Shown here in pieces: positions 48,633 to 60,170 of a stretch of DNA of 64,000 nt. Location of the stretch: positions 334,632-398,631 of the forward strand of contig CM051458.1 in the NCBI GenBank assembly GCA_028274465.1. Reading direction: 5' to 3'. The notes below the pieces were generated by a model. That model saw only the letters and a program-made list of their open reading frames with translations. It had not been told where the DNA came from and did no database searches. The DNA is from Plantago ovata. Lineage: Eukaryota; Streptophyta; Magnoliopsida; Lamiales; Plantaginaceae. The translations under genes were made by a program, and so were the position numbers. The stretch's first letter is position 1. Each line of letters starts with the position of its first letter.

Positions 48633-51520
48633 CTAGAAATTAGAAACATTATGTTCGACTTGATTCTTCTTGTCCCCTTGCCCGTTTCGTCTTGTAGATT
48701 GAGCACTGGTCTTTCCAAATTGCCGACCTTTACCTTTCTTGACATGCTTCACAGCGGATGTCTGCTCTCTTGCTTTAGTTACCTCTTGAACAGGTTCTTG
48801 TATGAGTTTCTTCAGGAATGGATCATCTCCAAGTCCTATGGCTATCATCTCAGAATATAATTCTCTAGCTTTCACAATTAATCCACGCTTCACCAATCCT
48901 TCCACCAAAATACTGTAAAGCCCACGATCTGGCTTTTCCAAGTGCTGTTTCATTTCTGACCAAACCGTTAAAACATTTTCAGGCTGATCCAGTTTCAAGA
49001 ACTTGCCAAGAACACGAACAAAGGTATCCCTGTTTGGTCCCAAACTGGACTTTTTCATATGACTTATTACTCCCAAAGTTCCTTCTATATTCTCACCATC
49101 AAGCAATGCATGATAGGTATCAATATTTGGGCTGACCCCATCTCCTATCATCCGGGAAAGTATAGTTCTTGCCTCTTCAAACTTTTTAGCTTCACAGAGA
49201 GGCAGAATCATACAGTTGTATGTCATAGAATTGGGTACCAGACCAACTTCTTTCATTTTATCAACTATTTTAAGCGCTTCACTCGAGCAATTCTCATGAG
49301 TTAATACATAGATCAAGGAATGGTACACGTCTACACCAGGGACCCAATTTTTTCTCTTCATATCATCGTATAATCTCAGTGACTCAAATAAATTACCAAC
49401 CTTGGAGTAGCATGAAATCAAGAGTGTGAAAGAGGTTCCATTTGGTTCAATACAGCATTTGGACATTTCTCGCCAAACTCTCCTGGCTGCTGATATGTCA
49501 ATGGCTATGTTGCACCAGCCATTCAGGATTATGTTAAAACTTTCGGTTTCCAATGGGAAGAACTTCTTGTTGCTAAACATGAACTGCTCGGCCTCTTCTA
49601 TGTCTCCATGTTTACAGAGAATATTCAAGAATATGAAGAATGTGCTCTGATCAGGAGAAAACTTGAACTTCTGCATCATGTGGAATGTTTCGATAGCTTT
49701 GTCAATGGAATTTTCTGCAACATATCTACCAATTTACAGGCCAAAGGAAATCAGTCAGCAAAAGATGGACGTTTTAAGAAAGATCTACAATTCATTATTA
49801 CCAATGTAAAAAGTCACATCACATGAAGCAAATATCAACTTACATTCTCATGTTACAGTACAAGAAGAATCATAAATATCAACTTACATTCTCATGTTAC
49901 AGTACTGATTCTCCTCTCCAGAAAGGAATGATTAGCAAGTCAGTGCAAGAATCTTTAAAGAGCAAAACAGCAGTGCAGAGTAATTTACTAACATGAACTA
50001 GCCAGTAAATGGAGTCTAATGTACTGACTTTTACAATAAAAGATCTTTGGTATCAACTATCAAGCATTCAATCTATAAGATCTGACCTTCGCATTCATTC
50101 TGATATGTAATTGCATGAGATGAGAATATAGTACATCCAAATATCCAATATTGTCTCCATATGAAATTGTTTTACAATAATTAGTCCTCGGAGAGCGTAC
50201 TCAACACCAAACAACATAGAGGTGAGCTCAATATTAGAGTTAACTTACAGCATCTAGATAGTTCTTCGGTGTAGCTAACATAGTATGACTTCAATCGTAC
50301 AGGTTAAGAAAATTCAACAAATAATGGACAGATGATTTTATTGAACCGTGAAGTTGGTAAAACTTTCATAATGATAGCATTAGTGGAACTTGTCTATTTA
50401 TAATAAAAGATTTCTGAAAAATATGTAATTTCTCTAACAGTCTGAAGAGAAGTCGACAGTTATTGTACCCAAACTCACTGTGTACTTCCGAATATACTTA
50501 AAAAGGCACCGTACCACCTTAAATACTTTCATAGTCTTCTCTCATACTTCAGTTCAGAAGCCACCAACTAGAGCTCCTGAATAAGCCCTGCTTTAGCAAG
50601 TAGTACTTCGTATTTATCACTCATGCATTGGCCAATATCTCGAGACAGTAGATAAATTAGACAGTTTTATGCGAAAAATTAACTGATCAAAAGAACTAAA
50701 ACCTTAATTAAGACTACTCAAGAATGCATAACAAACAATTTTGAAATGCTCCTACTCGAATATAGCCAAGCCAGCTACATTTATGAAAGCAAGATAAGAC
50801 CATGAAACATTACATGGCAATGCATTCCAATTCTTATATGAACATCATAGAAAAAAAACAACGCAATCAGAAACTATGCAATACAAGTTCGAAATTTAAC
50901 ACGCGCAACAAATAAAGAACAAACTTTCATTTTGAGGTTCAACAATCACCTGTCCATCATGATCAACATAGCTTGGTGAGAATCCTTCGAAGCACGATAA
51001 AGCTCATGAATCAAAGTCCAAGCAGTGCTGAATTTCTTATGGTTACCTAACACCCATACAATCAAACACCACGTCTTCTCCACAACGCAATCCCACTTCT
51101 CGCCCCATTTGAAAACCAAGAACGCCAACTTCCACTCTCCCCTCAAAGCCCAAATCAGAGAAAACACGAAATCCTTATCGGGTTTCACACCAGAAGCATC
51201 AAGAAAAGACATGGCTTCATCACCAGAAGCAATCTCCTTGGCCTTCCCAATTCTGTCAAGAAACTCAGAAAAGCCCATACTAGGACCTTTTCAAGACATG
51301 GGTCTAAATATTCGTCGAAATTAATGATCTGGGGAGTGTACTGGCCGTAAGCATGCTGGAGTTTGCCTGGATGAGTGTTTTGAGTGAATAGTCTGGAAGG
51401 TGTTTGAGAAAATGCCTGAGAGAAAAATCTGTCATTCAAAGGACGTAATGTTTGAGAGAAGAGGATAATTGTGTGTGGTTTGTGGAGCTTGAGCCTCCTT
51501 ACGGCGGCAAGCAATGCCAT
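48633..51520 (-). CDS. PPR protein (P-type), likely mitochondrial; apparent frame break near the N-terminus
   Basis: Exon 2 (49725-48633) and the lower part of exon 1 (51278-50950) join in frame to 473 residues, with tandem 35-residue PPR units (for example TFTLLISCYSKVGNLFESL) and a basic, Q/N-rich tail. P-type PPR proteins bind organelle RNA. The ATG at 51520 opens a different frame, MALLAAVRRLKLHKP, which looks like a mitochondrial targeting peptide and reads to FDEYLDPCLEK, after which the frame changes near 51280-51300. Either one base is lost or gained in exon 1, or translation starts at M51278 without a targeting peptide. Homologues have sequence like both halves joined, so a frameshift or a sequencing slip is favoured. 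Confidence 0.8.
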
Positions 51521-51784
51521 GACTTTGCTGCTCAACTGATTTCATCGTTCCAGCGCCATTTTCAACATAGCTCAATTGCTCTTTTATTCTGCTGTAAGTA
51601 GGCACCATTTATATATGTTGGGGTGGTAGTGAAATTTTGAACTATGGTATGGGCTTAAATAATGGACAACAGTGAAAGAGGCCCAGATTCTTAATTGGTC
51701 TTTTAACAAAGTTGGCCAAGTATTGTTCTATAAATCAATCTATAAATCAATCAATAATGATCATAGCCCCCATTAGGAGAAATC

Positions 51785-51899
51785 ACAACTCCATTTTGGA
51801 GAAAATTGCAATAATAGGGCTCAAACTTTAACCTCCTACCTACAAGATAATTTACAACTGCCTCAAGTTACCCTACCACTCGGCCACCATTACAACTCC
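51785..51899 (-). mobile_element. tRNA-derived SINE, short
   Basis: On the minus strand ggtggccgagtggtaggg (51888-51871) is an A-box and ggttaaagtttgagccc (51833-51816) holds a B-box-like GTTTGAGCC. The string acaactcc flanks the element at 51785-51792 and 51892-51899, a likely target duplication. Confidence 0.65.
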
Positions 51900-52313
51900 G
51901 TTGGGGTTCTGCTTTATATCGATGGCTTGGCTACGACATTTAAAGAAGAGCGGACTAGCTTCATCATTTAAAGAAGAGCGGACTAGGTAGATCCGAATAT
52001 TATTCGTCAAAATAATCTGTGTGGTTGTAACAAAATTTCATTATTATTGAGAGATATGTAATTTGAGTGTTCTTTGTAGGGTTGTTGCTATACTAGAAGA
52101 GAGTAATATGATAAGATGAAATAAGAATATGATCATCTAAGTTCATTCCAAATTTCCAAACATAGAAGAATTACAACTTGCAGAGAAACGAAGCTTGAAT
52201 GAATCATAGCGCATATGTACATGATTTAAAAAGAAAAAAAGGGTGGTTATATACATAAACCACAACATCTCTACAGAACTAAGAAGATGTGGGTTCCTTG
52301 TATTATTAATAAA

Positions 52314-53563
52314 TTATATGTAAGGGTTAATGTGAGAGGTCCAATCGGTAATCCCAGCTCCTTCCCAGCCCATCCACTCCTCCCACAAATCTTCCTCATC
52401 ATCATATCCACCCGTGTACTCTTCTACTTCTTCTTCTTCTTGTTCATTCGTTTCCACCACCGTTGTCTGTTGATGCATTTCCATAGCCGCCCTGCTCTGT
52501 TCCCCTCTCAAGTTATTAAGTACAACCTGCATTCACAATCAAATTTAGTTAAAAGGAGGCAATGGAGAATGAATAACAGCATCAGGAATCTAAGTTCATA
52601 ATAGAAGATTAGCATTTATCATGTTTGGGGACTTGAAAATATCTAAAGATGGATGTTACCCACATCAGCATCCACAACTTGTATTGTACCATTATAAAAT
52701 GTTATTATCTCATTGAAAGTGACACGCCAACTAATAATTGATCAAAATGGGGTTACAAATTACAATTAGCCAAGCAATATAGACGACATTTTGATAGCTA
52801 CGTTGATTTGTTTTAATGTATGATGACACGGCATATATTATAGACTAATGGATTGAAGCAGTTGATTCAATTCAATGTATGATGTCCACATCGATTGATC
52901 CATGTCCAAATCATGTAAACCGTGGACGCAAAACCACTAGTAGTCCACTTTTAAAAGAATATTAATCATGGATTCAATTCAATTATTGTTTGAGATCCAT
53001 ACAATAAGCGACACGATTCACACGAAGCATCATTTTGTCGGGAAATTACTAACTAACTACAAGTAGCAGTAACATGGAAGATTTACTTACATCGTATGCT
53101 TCATAAATCTTGGTAAAATCCATCCCACCATTGTTCCCCTTGCATACATCTGGATGATACTGCAATCAATCAATTTATAACCAAACAGGATCAGCAACTT
53201 ACTTATACAAACACCACTAAATAGACACCTAAATTAAAGGGATACTGCACAATTAGGGTTTAGCTGCAAAAAACAAAACAAAAAAAGAAGACCAATATTT
53301 CGAGATCCATTTTATTTATTTACCTGAAGAGCGAGCTTCCTAAAAGCCTTCTTGACCTCAGATTCAGAGGCACCAGGAGTAATCTTGAGAATCTTGTACG
53401 GGTTACTCGTACGAGCTGAATAAACACATGAAACTCGAACCCCCTTTCTGTTCTTACAATTACCATTTCTCCTCCCTGCATTTCCATTAATTGCAGAAAG
53501 GTCCATGTTACCCCAAGAACCATTTACAGCAGATCCACAACCAACCATAGCAGCAGCAGCCAT
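52314..53563 (-). CDS. J8-like: J8-type J-domain protein, chloroplast
   Basis: Three exons (53563-53324, 53159-53091, 52526-52314) join in frame to 173 residues. The first ~50 residues are a plastid-type transit peptide rich in A, G, N and R. The J domain runs from SNPYKILKI to about residue 103 and carries the HPD motif at the exon 1/2 junction (YHPDVCKGN). The C-terminal [11 protein letters not shown]...HINPYI is a signature of the chloroplast J8 family (At1g80920, about 163 residues). J-proteins stimulate the ATPase of an Hsp70 partner; J8 is tied to plastid photosynthetic stability. A TATA-like tatatata lies near 53660. Confidence 0.93.
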
Positions 53564-56500
53564 TTCTCACCGAGATTTTTCAAGAATGGCAAAACCCAAA
53601 TACCAAAAAAATAATAATGAAACCCTTTGTGAATTGAAAAGGCAGGAAATGGGATCAATCTATATATAAGAGGCAATTGAAGGTGACAGGATAAAAAAAA
53701 TAGAAAATTGAGATGAATATAGAAGAAATGTTCAAAGTACAAATGTACAATGGTTATGGATAAAATTGGTTTCAACTATGGACTGGTTTTTGGGTATTTA
53801 TAGAATGGATTTTTATGGGGAAAAGAGGCTTAGACAGGATGACGTGTTAATCTTATCCGTTGCTTGGCCTTTACTTTATCCGGTTTTTGTTTTAGCCCAT
53901 ATGACTCGTATTCGCATATAATTGAAACATGAGGCCCTTCTCTTTTCAAAATTATGTTTCCATCCTTACAAATATAGTTTTACTTACATTTATACTTATT
54001 TTACTACTATTATTCTTATCGCGATGGTGAAATCCAAGTGATCTATCTTTTTAGTATTCGTTAGTCATATAATTATAATGTACGATCTTCCTCTTACTAC
54101 ATTTTATAAGTTGATTGGAAGCTTTTATCTAATCAATTCATTGGTTGTCTCTAACGTAATCAAATGATATGATTAGCATATATACGTGGGCATAATTTCA
54201 CAAACGAACAAAAGTTCAATGTTTTGGTAATAGTGACATTGACATTTACGGTTTTATTTTCTTAATTATCCAACTGCGCTTGGCATGACTGAACAATATT
54301 TGTCTACATGTTTTGTTCGGTTAAAGTATTACCCGGTGAATTATGAAGTTGAAATATATCAAAACAGAGGACCATGCGGTGCCAAACAATTAACAATTTT
54401 AGCGAATTAATAAATTGGAGTATATTATTTTGTGAAATTCATGTTAATCAGTTATAGTTACAATTATTTTAGGCCTATAACATAAATACATGTAATACAA
54501 TGTATTAATAATGTTAAAGTGTGAGAATTGAAGGCTATTCATAACTCATACTCCCTTCATCCTAATAATATTTACACGTTTTAATTTTCTTCGATTAATA
54601 AATTTTGAATTTTACCACCAATTACTTTCAACCTATAAAGACCAAATATTTAATAAAATTATATTGTAAAAATTTCTGAATGCAACATCGGTGCAAAGAA
54701 TTAAAACAAGAAGAACAGTGGAACAAATGCAAGTAGTTAGAAAGTTGGGCGTTGAAATGAAAAGGGAAGGAATTGAGGGGATGGAAATGCAATATTTAGG
54801 TGAGCAATGAAAGGGACTGCAACGTGGCATCACGTCAAGCCACTTGTTTGGCTATACCATAATCATTTTTGCATATTTAGATCGTTTTTTCATTTCTCAA
54901 GAGAAACAGGGGCAAAAATATGAAACCGCACCTGGTTTTAAGGGAGTACTAGTAGTAAAGTGGTTTTGGATAAAATTCACCTGGCTCTCCATATTTCTTG
55001 GGATTCACCTAACTTTTTCCGATTTACCAAACCCGGCATCACTTTTGAGAAGATAAAATAAACTGCTATCCAATTTCTGCAATTTATAAATTTTCTAAAA
55101 ATACTATATTAATAATAATTAATTAAATATTTTTTTAACCAATAAGACACCATTAAATGATACTTCGTATTTAGCTTAACACATACGAACATACGAGTAC
55201 TACATAAATTATAATGAATTGTTTAAAAAAAATACAAATCGACATTTATTTTTAAATATTGAAAAATGTAAACTAATATAAACTAAAACGGAAGGGAGTA
55301 GTAAAATAAGCAATCGAAAGTCTAAAATGATTCATAAATAATTAAATAAAAATCAATTAAGATGTACAACAACATCTCTTTTATTTAGAGAATTTGCGGA
55401 ATAATGTAATCATGAATATAAATTATTGCGGAATAAACTTATCGACTAAAGTTATTATTCTAAATTATTCCGAAATAAAAATGTCAATCATAGTTAGTGT
55501 ATGTTTGCAACAATTTAACTTGTCAAATTGACTACTTAATTTAAATTTAAGGAGAGACCAACTTTTATAAAGTTTGTAACATATTATAAGATGAAAAATT
55601 CTCTTATATTTAAATTGGATAAGTCAAAGTCGGAGAAGCTAGGTTGAACCTCATTGAGTTTTTTATTTTTATTTTTTTTTTTTTTTCTGAAACGGTCAAT
55701 CTATCCTAATCCTACACTATTTCTTAACCACCTTATAACTCAAAATATTATAAACCATCCTTAGATCTCCGCCCGGGATACGAACCACAACCTCTCCTTG
55801 CTACTCCAGCACACCCTTACCACTCGGTCACTCTGATAACTATAACTGCCTTGAGCAATTTTTCCTTAAGCTAAATTGGAACTAAGTTGTTTTTAATTGT
55901 CCAAAAGTTGTATTTGCAAGCACTATTTCTACAACTTCCAAATTCCCAAAACATAAAATTAGGGCTCACAATTTCGGTTAAACTACAAATTGGATGAGTT
56001 TTAAGTTACAAGAGTTATGAACTATACAAATTGTATGAGGGCTATTGGCATAAGCTGAGACTCAGTTACTGTTGTTCATGACTTCATGCCACATGCCCAC
56101 ATGTTAAGAGTCTTTTCTTAACTGAAATGACCAAGAGCAAAGAGACTCAATTCAGCATCAAGCATGCGGTCAATCTTAATGAATTGATCAGTGACAGCTT
56201 ACCTGATTCTTAACTAATTGATCAATCTTAATATATAGTTAATAGAATGATCAGTTTTCCTCTTATTCATCTACACGTAGCTAGTTGATAATGGAATTCA
56301 ATTACTTGAAATCAGTATTTGTATTTGTTTAGAAAATTAAGTTGGATTCTTTGTCTTCCTTGATATATTATCAGTACTTGACTAAGTGACTAAGTATGGT
56401 CAAGGTTAATATTACTTCTTAAATGTAAAGAGCATGCACGATATAGTACTATAAAATTACAACCTAAGATGACTAGCAAGATCCTGTAACTTAACTTTGA

Positions 56501-56587
56501 GCTTATACAATTCCTTTCCCTTTCACCTTTTGCTTCAAATACACAGTTCTCTGTTTTGCTCTGTAAGTTGTCTATTACTTAGCAACA
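53564..56587. other. Intergenic spacer between divergent genes, AT-rich
   Basis: A tactccctt-type end near 54548 and its inverse gaagggagta near 55292 may be ends of a degraded MITE with a longer interior. One SINE lies at 55672-55840. No gene was recognised. Confidence 0.5.
55672..55840 (-). mobile_element. tRNA-derived SINE with poly(A) tail
   Basis: On the minus strand gtgaccgagtggtaagg (55831-55815) is an A-box and tggttcgtatcccgg (55787-55773) a B-box, 28 bases apart. The element ends in a T-run on the plus strand (55672-55686), the tail. These are good pol III promoter matches. Confidence 0.75.
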
Positions 56588-57466
56588 ATGGAACAAGAGA
56601 ACGCTGTGAATGAATATGGAAATGGGGCTGAATGGTGCAGGATTATGAAGCTGGGCGAAGGATACTTCTCTAGCGTATACCTGGCGCATAATCGCTTCCC
56701 GCCTCTTATTGCTGTTAAAACTGTCAAGGATCCTGAATCACGATTCTCCGTCAAAGATGAGTGCAAGATCATGTGGGAACTCGAAGGGTGTCCTTATATA
56801 ACTCGGTCTTATGGTACAGAGTCAACACTAGCAGAAGATGGCAGAGAGGTCCATAACCTTCTTATGGAGTATTGTTCTGGTGGAACACTGCATGAGAAGA
56901 TCAGGAACTCAGATGGGGGTAAACTGCCTGAAACCGAGGCTAGGTATTATGCTACGTGTATTATTCGAGGTTTATGCCACATTCTAGATCGGGGGTACGT
57001 TCACTGTGATATCACACCGAGTAATATTTTTTTGGTGCCTAATGAATCAGGGAAACCGGAGTTCAGGGGAAAGATTGGGGATTTTGGGCTTGCGAAGGAG
57101 GAGAGTATGGCGATGACAATGAGGGGTGCAGATATGTACTCCTCGCCTGAGACGGTTTTGGATGGCGTACAGGAGGGTCCTTGTGATATATGGGGACTCG
57201 GGTGTGTGGTACTTGAGATGCTTACTGGGAGACCTCCTTGGGACAAGGAAGAGGATTTTGTTGAAAACCGGTTAGGGGTGAACGGTGAAGTGCCAGGTAT
57301 TCCAAGTGACATTTCCGCGGAAGCTCAAGACTTTATCAGATGCTGCCTTGTGAGGGATCCGCAGGAGCGATGGACTGGGAAAATGTTGTTGAATCACCCT
57401 TTTCTCCTACTCGATTGTTATGATGAAGATGATAGCAATGATAGGGGAGAAAATTCTGAAAGATAA
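56588..57466 (+). CDS. MAPKKK-like protein kinase with K-to-T change in the catalytic loop
   Basis: One exon of 292 residues, about the size of Arabidopsis MAPKKK17/18-type proteins. The glycine loop is GEGYFSS (24-30), VAIK-type lysine K44, catalytic loop HCDITPSN (139-146) and DFG at 165-167. In the family the loop reads HCDIKGSN or HCDIKPSN; here residue 143 is T, not K. The aspartate at 141 and asparagine at 146 are kept. The activation segment also differs (RGADMYSSPE instead of RGTPxYMAPE). Such proteins act in ABA and stress cascades, phosphorylating MAPKKs. With the changed loop, activity may be low or altered. The next gene, the cis-prenyltransferase, is on the other strand 430 bases away. 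Confidence 0.85.
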   Translation: MEQENAVNEYGNGAEWCRIMKLGEGYFSSVYLAHNRFPPLIAVKTVKDPESRFSVKDECKIMWELEGCPYITRSYGTESTLAEDGREVHNLLMEYCSGGTLHEKIRNSDGGKLPETEARYYATCIIRGLCHILDRGYVHCDITPSNIFLVPNESGKPEFRGKIGDFGLAKEESMAMTMRGADMYSSPETVLDGVQEGPCDIWGLGCVVLEMLTGRPPWDKEEDFVENRLGVNGEVPGIPSDISAEAQDFIRCCLVRDPQERWTGKMLLNHPFLLLDCYDEDDSNDRGENSER

Positions 57467-57892
57467 TTGTCAAGGAGAAGAGAATATTGTGGTGATGACC
57501 AAGAATAAAATTATTGCAAGTTGCTGGATAATTAAATGAGACTGCTTTAACACTTGATAGAGTATCAGGTTCCAGTACTTGTTATCTATATATATTACGC
57601 ATGTATTTCATGTACTTACCAAACTCTTATGGTGAACAAATCTCGTTTCGAGTGAAATGAAGGATATTGACTAATAGCAAGTTACAATTCATATTATTAA
57701 ACTCTAAATGGAACAACAAGAGTTAGGCGACTTAGGCCCATCTTCCTCCTGTCTCCAGAAAGCTGAGTTGTAACTGAACTGAAACGAGTACACTGTTTTT
57801 TAAGACGAATAAAACAGAACTGATAACAGGACAGGACATGACAAGGAAATCATGAAACACATGCATGCATGCATATATTGAATTGAAGTGGA
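57467..57892. other. Spacer between converging kinase and CPT genes
   Basis: Contains the 3' ends of both genes; a gcatgcatgcatgcat-like run lies near 57,861. No further gene. Confidence 0.6.
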
Positions 57893-59112
57893 TTACTGAT
57901 CATCAGAGTTCGGAAGTGTATACTTGTGACCGCCATAACGCCTATCCCTTTTCTGGAAATCTCTGAATGCCTCAATGAGATCATCGCTACCAAAGTCCGG
58001 AAACAGTTTATCTGAGAAATATAATTCCGAGTAGGCCATTTGCCACAACATGAAATTGCTAACTCTCTGTTCACCGCTAGTCCTTATGACCAAGTCCGGG
58101 TTAGGATATTCATACACGCTCGTTTCCAGGTGCTGCTCGAGTATTTCCTCATTAATGTCTTCCACACGTAATACCCCATCTCTCACTTTTGCTGCTATTT
58201 TCTTGCTTGCTGCAGTTATATCGTATCGCCCACTATAGTTCATTGCCCCCACAAAATGCATTCCTTTATTCCCCTTGGTCTCCAGGTTCCCGGCTGTTAA
58301 TTTTGATTGTAGACGATCAGGAAGTCTCCCTTTGTCTCCAATTACAGATAGTTGGAAACCATGCCTGCAATCAATCATTATAGTAAAGCTCTGTGTTCAA
58401 AAGCAAGTTGATATCATATTATCCTTTAAGAATAAACTCTTCATACAGAAGAAGGTTAATTACCTTTTCAGATCGCCTAACTCAGAGTTTATCCCCTCCG
58501 TAAACAATGTCATCAAGTAGTCAGTCTCCTCCTGTATTTATACGAGACAAGTGTATATATATAGAAAGAACAATTGATAAGCAAATGTAATAGTTGTAGT
58601 TGGAGATGTGGCACTTAAAATTTTAGCTAATTGGTTTCTATACTTACTTTTGGACGAACCCAATTTTCAGTAGAAAAGACGAAAACTGTGAGAACTTTGA
58701 CTCCTAAGCTCGTACAAGTTATAGCCAGTTTCTTGACTGTTGCTCCTGCAGCTAAATGACCAAATTCCATTGGCATGTTTTTGCTTCTGGACCACCTTCT
58801 GTTTCCATCCATGATTAAGGCGACATGTTTGGGCATGAGCTCTGGTTTTAGGCCATCCGGCAATTGGATTACTGGACTTTCATGTTGGTTGTTGTCAGAT
58901 GATCCACCTGCTGATGCTGCCAAACAACGAAACTTGTGAGCAGAATAAACTTGTGAACGATGATCAGAAATATTGGTCTTGTGTTTTACACTGATATTGA
59001 CACTTGGAAGTGAAGACAGAGTTCTTTGTATGTGGGGATGATAAGGCGAAAAGGCTTTAAAAGTTGTACTGTGAGTTCCTACACTAGGACTAAAGAGCGA
59101 CGAAGATTGCAT
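57893..59112 (-). CDS. CPT-like: cis-Prenyltransferase, plastid-targeted
   Basis: Three exons (59112-58648, 58531-58464, 58364-57893) join in frame to 334 residues. Residues 1-65 are S/T-rich and look like a plastid transit peptide. The conserved regions follow: KHVALIMDGNRRW (catalytic D102), EFGHLAAGATVKKL, FSTENW (147-152) and near the C-terminus RTSGEQRVSNFMLWQMAYSELYF. In most members region I reads MDGNGRW; here the glycine is R105. The enzyme joins isopentenyl diphosphate units with cis geometry; plastid members make neryl or longer chains. SlCPT1 of tomato and relatives provide neryl diphosphate to trichome terpene synthases. The GGPPS-family genes lie next to it in the opposite orientation. 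A TATA-like tatatata lies near 59208-59215. Confidence 0.94.
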
Positions 59113-59319
59113 TTTGCTAATTATATTACTGTATTACATTTGTTAGGGCAATTATGCAGCTAGTGTTTTGGGGGTGTATGATGAGGATAGATAGAAAAAT
59201 AAGCCGTTATATATAGATCTAGAGAGATGTTCAGCAGTAATTGATAATTTGATACACTAGTATTTCTTTAATCTTGCTTAATTAGAGTTTAAATCTTAAT
59301 TAGAGTTTAAATCTCATGC

Positions 59320-59391
59320 ACCAAGGTCTAGCTCAATTGGTTAGACTGAGGTGTCGACACTAGAGGTCATAGGTTCAATTATTAAAAAAAA
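59320..59391 (+). mobile_element. Mini SINE, 72 bp, with 18-bp perfect target duplication
   Basis: The tRNA-like body has an A-box tagctcaattggttaga and a B-box-like ggtcataggttcaatt, then an A-rich tail of nine A's. The string agagtttaaatctcatgc lies on both sides, at 59302-59319 and 59392-59409, a perfect 18-bp target-site duplication. The body is much shorter than usual SINEs and is little more than a tRNA head with a tail. Confidence 0.85.
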
Positions 59392-59412
59392 AGAGTTTAA
59401 ATCTCATGCCAC

Positions 59413-59488
59413 TGTGTTTTGATTAACGGGTAGCTAAATTTGGAAGCAACTGTCTTTTGATTAATGGGTAGCTTAATTTGGAAGCAAT
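59413..59488. repeat. 38-bp tandem duplication
   Basis: Two 38-bp units (tgtgttttgattaacgggta... and tgtcttttgattaatgggta...) at 59413-59450 and 59451-59488 differ at four positions. Confidence 0.85.
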
Positions 59489-60170
59489 CACTGAATCACA
59501 TGTTCCACATTAATTCTCACGGATAAGTCTCACATTGGAAGAGGATCATAAGAGTTTAAAATAGTCGGTAGCCCAATTTCAAAACAAGCATTGTCATCAG
59601 CAGATTAAAGGGGGCAACATTCAAGTATGTAGTTATCAACAACTTGATCACAGAGTACATAGTAGGGAGTGTTCCATGTACTGTCCTTGGTGATCATGCC
59701 TGCATGCAATACGTGTATGTATCGTGAAAACCAAGCCAAGCATGCACACCATGTTGGTTTGTCTAGATTTACGGGCAAGTTTGTTATAATTGACAAGTTG
59801 ACCTTCAGTTCAATCACATGTGACAGATTCTTCAAGCTAGCTAGCCTACAGGAAGATGAACTAATTAAGCAGCAAAAGCTCACGTGGGTACACTTTCGGG
59901 CCTTCTCAATAGCTAGAGGGAAGTTTCCTGATTAATTTGACAGCAAAAGATATGATTCTGCAGGTCAATAATAATTCAAAATGCATGTCGATGTATTGTA
60001 AAAATCAGAAAAGGCTGCAAGGGAATAAATGAAGCCCGTTTGCAAGCTGCTTTTTCCCTCAACTAGAAACAAAGACAATTAGTGTCTTTCTCAACTCATT
60101 TAAAGTACAAAAAAGAAAAGTGGTGTGTTTGTAATTAAACTGTCAACAGTACCATTATTCATCTGCAACA
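59489..60170. other. Spacer between CPT and the dead GGPPS paralogue
   Basis: This is the shared upstream region of two divergent prenyltransferase-family genes, apart from the SINE and the tandem repeat. No gene was seen. Confidence 0.5.
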
